From positions 5,083,009 to 5,147,008 of the forward strand of contig NZ_CP045809.1 of the NCBI RefSeq assembly GCF_025273675.1: a DNA stretch of 64,000 nucleotides, read 5' to 3'. The position numbers and the translations under genes are program-made. The notes beneath the pieces were generated by a model. The model saw nothing but the letters and a program-made list of their open reading frames with translations, made no database searches and was not told where the DNA came from. Numbering within the stretch: the first letter of the stretch is position 1; each line of letters starts with the position of its first letter. This DNA is from Gordonia pseudamarae (GTDB taxonomy: Bacteria; Actinomycetota; Actinomycetes; Mycobacteriales; Mycobacteriaceae). This document shows positions 59,547 to 64,000 of the stretch, piece after piece.

Positions 59547-60410
59547 CTAATCTTGCGCTCCACCCTTGCGCGCGGACCGCTTACCACCGACCTTGCTACG
59601 GCGGTCACCGACATCCTGCGTCACCTTGTCACCGATGACGACGGTCGTCGGCTCGTCCAGGAACCGCGTGCCACAGGTCGCCATCCGCAGCGCTGTGAGA
59701 CCACGCTTCTCGACGGCCACCTTGTCACGTTCGATCTCGTCGGCTGCCGATGACCCTTTGATCGCGACCATAACGCCCCCGGTTGCGACCAAGGGAGCGG
59801 ACCAACCCGCCAGACGCTCGAGGGGGGCCACAGCCCTCGAGGTCACCACGTCGGCGGTACCGCTGTCGGACCGCACCGCCTTCTCCTCAGCACGGCCCCG
59901 GACCACCCGCACGCCCTGGAGCCCGAGCCGACTGATCACGGCTTCGAGGAAGGTGGCACGTCGCAGCAGCGGTTCGACGAGCGTCACCTGAAGGTCGGGT
60001 CGCGCGATCGCCAGCGGGATACCGGGCAGTCCGGCCCCACTGCCAATGTCGATCACGGTGGATCCGGGCGCGATCACCTCGCCGATGACAGCGCAGTTGA
60101 GCACATGCCGGGTCCACAGCCGTTCTACTTCGCGGGGGCCGATCAGCCCCTGCACGATCCCGTCGGTGGCGAGGATGTCGCGGTACTCCTGTGCAAGACC
60201 CACTCGGTCACCGAAGATCGCGGTCGCCACAACCGGGGCAGGGGAGGGTGCACCTTCACGGTCCGTCCCCGCGGTAGGTTCACGGTTCTGGGGTTCACGG
60301 TTCTGGGGTTCACGGTTCTGGGGTTCACGGTTCTGGGGTTCACGGTTCTGGGGTTCACGGTTCTGGGGTTCACGGTCGGCGACATCGCCGTCCTCATCAC
60401 CTGTGCCCAT
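59547..60410 (-). CDS. rsmG: 16S rRNA (guanine527-N7)-methyltransferase RsmG
   Basis: A 287-residue SAM-dependent methyltransferase for G527 of 16S rRNA; its loss gives low-level streptomycin resistance. SAM motif VIDIGSGAGLPGIPLAI and AVAPLERLAGW are intact. The N-terminal 65 residues are an unusual extension with six REPQN pentapeptides from a 15-bp tandem repeat, absent from mycobacterial GidB (224 residues). The start ATG 60410 has AGGAGG six bases upstream; a GTG within the parS at 60446 is in frame but lacks a site. The C-terminus is basic. Confidence 0.94.
   Translation of the reverse strand: MGTGDEDGDVADREPQNREPQNREPQNREPQNREPQNREPQNREPTAGTDREGAPSPAPVVATAIFGDRVGLAQEYRDILATDGIVQGLIGPREVERLWTRHVLNCAVIGEVIAPGSTVIDIGSGAGLPGIPLAIARPDLQVTLVEPLLRRATFLEAVISRLGLQGVRVVRGRAEEKAVRSDSGTADVVTSRAVAPLERLAGWSAPLVATGGVMVAIKGSSAADEIERDKVAVEKRGLTALRMATCGTRFLDEPTTVVIGDKVTQDVGDRRSKVGGKRSARKGGAQD
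60286..60375 (-). repeat. 15-bp tandem repeat, six copies, in rsmG
   Basis: Six identical TTCTGGGGTTCACGG units (plus strand) encode (N)REPQ repeats near the RsmG N-terminus. Base-level identity indicates recent expansion. It resembles in unit length the repeat in the DUF6049 gene, but the sequence is unrelated. Confidence 0.95.
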
Positions 60411-60438
60411 CGTTGCCTCCTGTGTCCGCGCCGACGGC

Positions 60439-60454
60439 TGTTTCACGTGAAACA
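60439..60454. promoter_or_regulatory. parS site between rsmG and jag
   Basis: TGTTTCACGTGAAACA with GC/GC extension (GCTGTTTC...GAAACAGC). It lies just upstream of the rsmG start at 60410. Confidence 0.92.
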
Positions 60455-60529
60455 GCTTCGAGGCGCACTCCCGTCATTCTGGTACCGAACGAACCCGATC
60501 CCGAAATCACCCTGCCCGCAAACGGGAAA

Positions 60530-60551
60530 AGTCCTGGCCGTAGCCAGGACT
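60530..60551 (-). terminator. Intrinsic terminator after jag
   Basis: On the minus strand AGTCCTGGC-TACG-GCCAGGACT forms a 9-bp stem followed by TTTT. It lies 20 bases after the jag stop and ends the rpmH-rnpA-yidD-yidC-jag transcript before rsmG. Confidence 0.85.
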
Positions 60552-60570
60552 CTCCCGTCAACACCGTTCG

Positions 60571-61248
60571 CTACGACGAACGAAGCACTACCACCCGGCG
60601 CTTGGGTTCCATGCCCTCGCTCTCGGACACCACACCGTCGACGTCGGCGACGGCGTCGTGCACAATCTTGCGCTCGAACGGGGTCATCGGGTCGAGGGAT
60701 TCCTTCTCGCCGCTGGCCAGCACACGCTCGGCAACCTCGCGGCCGAGACGGGCCAGACGTTCGCGCCGGTCGGCACGCCACCGAGCAATGTCGAGCATCA
60801 ATCGGCTGCGATCGCCCGTCGCCTGCTGCACGGCCAGCCGGGTGAGCTCCTGCAGCGCGTCGAGCACCTCACCCTTGCGGCCTACGAGCTTGGTGAGATC
60901 GTCTCCGCCATCGATGCTGACGACGGCCCGATCACCGTCGACGTCGAGGTCGATGTCGCCGTCGAAGTCGAGAACGTCGAGCAGCTGCTCGAGGTAATCG
61001 CCGGCGATCTCGCCTTCCTCGATGAGGCGCTCATCCTCATCGTCGTCATCCTCATCGTCGTCATCATCATCGTCGTCATCGGCACCCGAAGCATCCGTGG
61101 CTGCCGTGTCCTCGTCAGCTGCCGTATCGTTGTCAGCTGCCGTGTCGTTGTCAGTCGCCTCGTCGGCATCGGAAAGTTCGTCCACAGCCTGCTCCTCGAC
61201 GACCTGATCGTCATCGACATCGCCCTGCGGCGTGGTCTCAGTTGTCAT
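60571..61248 (-). CDS. jag: Jag/KhpB-type RNA-binding protein (KH and R3H domains)
   Basis: A 225-residue protein with an acidic N-terminus (about 75 residues, including a run of Asp/Glu), then a KH domain (about 85-150, LTKLVGRKGEVLDALQELTRLAV) and an R3H domain (about 155-215, [21 protein letters not shown]...PFERKIVHD). Always beside yidC; it likely binds RNA and affects cell wall growth or membrane protein production. It equals Rv3920c. The start ATG 61248 has a GAGGCGG site. The acidic stretch is longer than in relatives. Confidence 0.93.
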   Translation of the reverse strand: MTTETTPQGDVDDDQVVEEQAVDELSDADEATDNDTAADNDTAADEDTAATDASGADDDDDDDDDEDDDDEDERLIEEGEIAGDYLEQLLDVLDFDGDIDLDVDGDRAVVSIDGGDDLTKLVGRKGEVLDALQELTRLAVQQATGDRSRLMLDIARWRADRRERLARLGREVAERVLASGEKESLDPMTPFERKIVHDAVADVDGVVSESEGMEPKRRVVVLRSS

Positions 61249-61301
61249 TTCAACCGCCTCATCTTGGTGAATAGAAAAAGTCTCTGCATCGGCGACGGGC
61301 G

Positions 61302-62498
61302 CTATTTGCCGCCGGGACGGTTGCGCTTGGCCGCACCGCCCTTGCCGCCACCCGCACCGCCCTTCGGCTTCTTGCCGGACGAGCCGGACTTGCGATTACC
61401 GCTTCCGGCGGGTTTGGCACCCGGCGTGGGTTTGGCACCCGCCTGGGGCTTGACCGGCTTCCGTCCCGGCTTCGGCTTCGACATGTCCACAGACGATTCG
61501 GAGTCTGCCGGTTTCGAGTCCGAATCGCTCGATTCGTCGAGCTTCGCCGGGGCCGCGGCGGCGCGCTTGGTGCGGTTCGGCCGGGCGCCCGGCTTAGGGG
61601 CATTGGCCTTGAGCTTCTCCTGCTTGGCCTGGCGGGCGGCCTCTTCCTCTTTCTCGATCTGACCGAACACGATGTGCTGCTGGCCGTAGGTCCAGATGTT
61701 GTTACTCATCCAGTACAGGAGGATGGCGACGGGGAAGAACACACCGGTCACGAGAATGCCGAGCGGGAAAATATACAGGGCGAGGTTGTTCATGATCCGC
61801 GTCTGCGGGTTCTCCAGCGCGGCCGCCGGCTGGCGGGCAACCGAGGCACGCGAGTTCATGTGCGTGGAGACCGAGGCGATGATCATCATCGGCACCACGA
61901 GAATCGCGATATGACCGCGGGTGAAGTCGATGTCCTCCGGCTTGAGTGAGGACACGAACGCCACCCATTCGGTCGTGGGCTGGGTCACGTACGACGACAG
62001 CGGCACACCGAACAACCGGGCGTCGAGGAAGTTCTGCACCTGGTCTGCGTTGAAGACGTAGTTGCCGTATCGGCGGGTTTCCTCAGCAGTCATGCCGAGC
62101 TGACCCATGCCGGTGCCCATCCTGTTGAACGAGCGCAGAACATGGAACAGACCGATGAACACGGGGATCTGCATGAACATCGGCAGACAGCCGAGCAACG
62201 GGTTGAAGCCGTGCTCCTTCTGCAGCTTCTGCATTTCCTCGGTCATCTTGACCCGGTCTTTGGCGTACTTCTTCCGGATCGCCTGAAGCTGCGGGTTGAT
62301 CTCCTGCATCTTCTTGGTGGTGCGCACCTGCTTGACGAACGGCTTGTACAGGATCGCGCGCAGGGTGAAGACCAGGAAGACCACCGACAGTGCCCAGGCG
62401 ATGCCGTCGCCACCGGGTGTGTTGGGGGTCAGATGGTCGAACAACCAGTGCCAGACCCACATGATCCAGGAGACCGGCCAATAGATGAAGTTGAGCAC
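61302..62498 (-). CDS. yidC: Membrane protein insertase YidC
   Basis: A 398-residue insertase for membrane proteins. It starts [22 protein letters not shown] at GTG 62498, followed by the conserved hydrophobic core ([72 protein letters not shown]) with the essential Arg in the first helix region, five membrane segments and a basic C-terminal tail (about 310-398) rich in Lys/Pro/Gly that may bind ribosomes. The upstream 55 codons in frame overlap yidD and are rejected. Confidence 0.95.
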   Translation of the reverse strand: MLNFIYWPVSWIMWVWHWLFDHLTPNTPGGDGIAWALSVVFLVFTLRAILYKPFVKQVRTTKKMQEINPQLQAIRKKYAKDRVKMTEEMQKLQKEHGFNPLLGCLPMFMQIPVFIGLFHVLRSFNRMGTGMGQLGMTAEETRRYGNYVFNADQVQNFLDARLFGVPLSSYVTQPTTEWVAFVSSLKPEDIDFTRGHIAILVVPMMIIASVSTHMNSRASVARQPAAALENPQTRIMNNLALYIFPLGILVTGVFFPVAILLYWMSNNIWTYGQQHIVFGQIEKEEEAARQAKQEKLKANAPKPGARPNRTKRAAAAPAKLDESSDSDSKPADSESSVDMSKPKPGRKPVKPQAGAKPTPGAKPAGSGNRKSGSSGKKPKGGAGGGKGGAAKRNRPGGK

Positions 62499-62505
62499 GG
62501 GTCGG

Positions 62506-62850
62506 TTACCCCTTACCTCGAGAGTGTGTCGAACGGACGGCGGATTCGGCCTCGCGTCTTCCTCCGGGGAGGTAGTGGCGCAGACCACGTTCGGGTACCG
62601 GGTCGTATCCCGGTTTGTGCCATGGTCCGCACTTGAGCAGACGCACGACAGCGAGTGTTCCACCGTGTACCAGGCCGTGGGCGTTGAGCGCGTCGACGGC
62701 GTACGCCGAGCAGGTGGGCTCGAAGCGGCAGGTCGGCATACGCATCGGCGAGATCCACGAACGGTACAGCTCGATCAGGAAGATCACGGCCCGGCGCGGC
62801 CATAGTCGCAGGCGGCGGGCGACGGTCGGATGCGTGGAAGTCTGGGTCAC
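62506..62850 (-). CDS. yidD: Membrane protein insertion efficiency factor YidD
   Basis: A 114-residue YidD with the signature [30 protein letters not shown] and [14 protein letters not shown], including three conserved cysteines. It helps YidC insert membrane proteins. GTG 62850 overlaps the rnpA stop (GTGA) and the stop lies 7 bases before yidC, so translation is coupled. Confidence 0.94.
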   Translation of the reverse strand: MTQTSTHPTVARRLRLWPRRAVIFLIELYRSWISPMRMPTCRFEPTCSAYAVDALNAHGLVHGGTLAVVRLLKCGPWHKPGYDPVPERGLRHYLPGGRREAESAVRSTHSRGKG

Positions 62851-63341
62851 AGAGGCACCGTTTCGGTGGCCTCGCCCGCTATTCGGGGTACATCAGTGCA
62901 GGGCAGATCAGTGTGGGCAGTACCTGGCCGGGCACAATCGGGGCGGGCTCGGTCGAGGAGTGTGCGCACCCGACGGTGCTCGAGAGCGGTGCTCAACTGT
63001 GCTGCGAGACCGACACTGCTCGGACCATCTGCGGACGGCCTGGCGCGCACGACGACGAGAGTGTCGGCCGGGATCAGGGTTGACACCTCGCGAAAGGCGG
63101 CACGCAGACGACGCGCCACACGATGCCGGGTAATCGCGTTGCCGACGGCCTTGCTCACGATCAGGCCGAGCCGGGGGCCGCCGGAGGTGGCGACGTCATC
63201 TCGCGGTCCTCGCTGCTCTCCTGGGAGAACACCGGAACACGCGACGTGGACGATGAGGTCACGTGTGGAGACGCGCGCACCGTATTTCAGGGCGCGTGTG
63301 AAGTCGGATCCCGACGAGATCCGATGCTGTGCGGCGACCAT
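62847..63341 (-). CDS. rnpA: Ribonuclease P protein component
   Basis: A 164-residue protein subunit of RNase P, which with the RNA subunit matures tRNA 5' ends. MVAAQHRISSGSDFTRALKYGARV opening, and the RNR-type motif GNAITRHRVARRLRAAF with basic residues. The C-terminal 40 residues are a less conserved extension. The gap to rpmH (63342-63529) is longer than usual (188 bases) but holds no gene. Confidence 0.94.
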   Translation of the reverse strand: MVAAQHRISSGSDFTRALKYGARVSTRDLIVHVACSGVLPGEQRGPRDDVATSGGPRLGLIVSKAVGNAITRHRVARRLRAAFREVSTLIPADTLVVVRARPSADGPSSVGLAAQLSTALEHRRVRTLLDRARPDCARPGTAHTDLPCTDVPRIAGEATETVPL

Positions 63342-63529
63342 CGAGGATCATCCCGATCCGGCACGTGGCTCATGAAAGTGAATCGGCGCGACGAACAGCC
63401 GGCCCGCGGCCGACCTCGCCGTACCTGCGACTCACCGACAACCTTGCCGACGAGCCCGTCCGCGTGTCGACCGGGCGCAGGGCTGGTCGACACCACCGCA
63501 CGGGTGCCGGAGATCAGTGATGTCGTCGA

Positions 63530-63673
63530 TCAGGCGGTGAGCTTTGCGCGGCCCTTGCTGCGACGGCTGTTCACAATCGCACGACCGGCACGGGTCCGCA
63601 TACGCAGACGGAAGCCGTGTACGCGCGAACGACGACGGTTATTGGGCTGGAATGTCCGCTTACCCTTGGTCAC
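63530..63673 (-). CDS. rpmH: 50S ribosomal protein L34
   Basis: A 47-residue L34 with the family pattern [40 protein letters not shown]. The start GTG 63673 has AAGGAG seven bases upstream; the longer open frame is rejected. First gene of the rpmH-rnpA-yidD-yidC-jag set, transcribed away from oriC. Confidence 0.97.
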   Translation of the reverse strand: MTKGKRTFQPNNRRRSRVHGFRLRMRTRAGRAIVNSRRSKGRAKLTA

Positions 63674-64000
63674 AGCTGACTCCTTGTTTCGAGGTGGCCT
63701 GGTTTCCAGATCACGGTGCCGAACTCCTGTCGGGTTGCTGACAGCTCCGGATCTGACGGGTAAAGTTCCCGCCACGGTCCGATTCTGCCGCGCAAATCCG
63801 TTACCTGGATGACCAGTCGAGACTACTGACTCGCGATGCCCAAATCAAACGAGCGTGCCCGGTCCCGCTGGCCTCGATCGTTTGCTCACCCTGTCCACAA
63901 CTGTGGATAACCATGTGGACAACATGGTCCGTTCTCATGCATGGTGGCAGTCTCACCCCACGACGCCGGCTGGTCTCATCCGGCAGGAGGACAGGTACAC
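63674..64000. promoter_or_regulatory. rpmH-dnaA intergenic region with DnaA boxes
   Basis: Three DnaA boxes lie close together: CTGTCCACA (63891-63899, one mismatch) and, on the minus strand, TTATCCACA (63902-63910) and TTGTCCACA (63914-63922), both perfect. No gene. This is the edge of the replication origin region; dnaA should begin beyond the window. Confidence 0.85.

Noticed and set aside
60411..60446. Longer RsmG start at the GTG within parS
   Set aside because: ATG 60410 has a well-placed AGGAGG; the GTG has no ribosome site.

Overview
High-GC actinobacterial chromosome, almost certainly order Mycobacteriales and most like Gordonia or a close relative (inference). The main evidence is gene order. 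From 33416 to the right end, the genes match Mycobacterium tuberculosis Rv3907c to Rv3924c one for one: pcnA, mutT4-type Nudix, DUF6049, murJ, sigM, its anti-sigma factor, trxB, trxA, cwlM, an Rv3916c-type protein, parB, parA, rsmG, jag, yidC, yidD, rnpA, rpmH. The window stops in the rpmH-dnaA gap, where DnaA boxes begin, so oriC lies just to the right. A mycothiol-dependent dehydrogenase (mscR) also points to a mycothiol-producing actinobacterium.

Layout. 1-2920: branched-chain amino acid ABC transporter, with both permeases and one ATPase in a single polypeptide, followed by the start of livF. 3272-7781: a DUF937 protein, then DUF779, acetaldehyde-type dehydrogenase and a GAF regulator. 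8136-14912: YccF membrane protein, a TetR regulator divergent from an MDR oxidoreductase with paired operators, a glutamine amidotransferase, a SulP transporter, and the mscR/metallo-hydrolase pair. 15160-18644: a Lys/Ala-repeat protein, then a two-gene uptake system under a cobalamin riboswitch. 18917-26726: a complete eight-gene Nit1C cluster (nitrilase, nitrogen-starvation proteins, flavoprotein, radical SAM, GNAT/AIR-synthase fusion, second nitrilase, glycosyltransferase), a cluster type linked to cyanide/nitrile nitrogen assimilation. 26825-30484: two tandem MinD/ParA-like ATPases with long Pro-rich N-termini. 30688-33293: butanediol-type dehydrogenase and NADP-glutamate dehydrogenase.

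The oriC-proximal block has two special features. Several proteins (Nudix, DUF6049, MurJ, RsmG, Jag) carry long low-complexity extensions, two of them built from 15-bp tandem repeats. The parA-rsmG gap, normally tiny, is expanded to about 6.3 kb and holds no intact conserved gene. It contains seven parS sites, with one more inside parA and one between rsmG and jag. It has also collected mobile-element debris: two inverted TnpB 3' fragments with right-end hairpins, a frameshifted IS256-family transposase and a broken transposon ATPase.

Most notable points: the second nitrilase of the Nit1C cluster has lost both the catalytic Glu and the catalytic Cys, so it looks like a pseudoenzyme kept in the operon; the nine-site parS array lies in a gene desert; and MurJ has a possible internal start that would yield a free pseudokinase half. 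No tRNA, rRNA or CRISPR array was seen.
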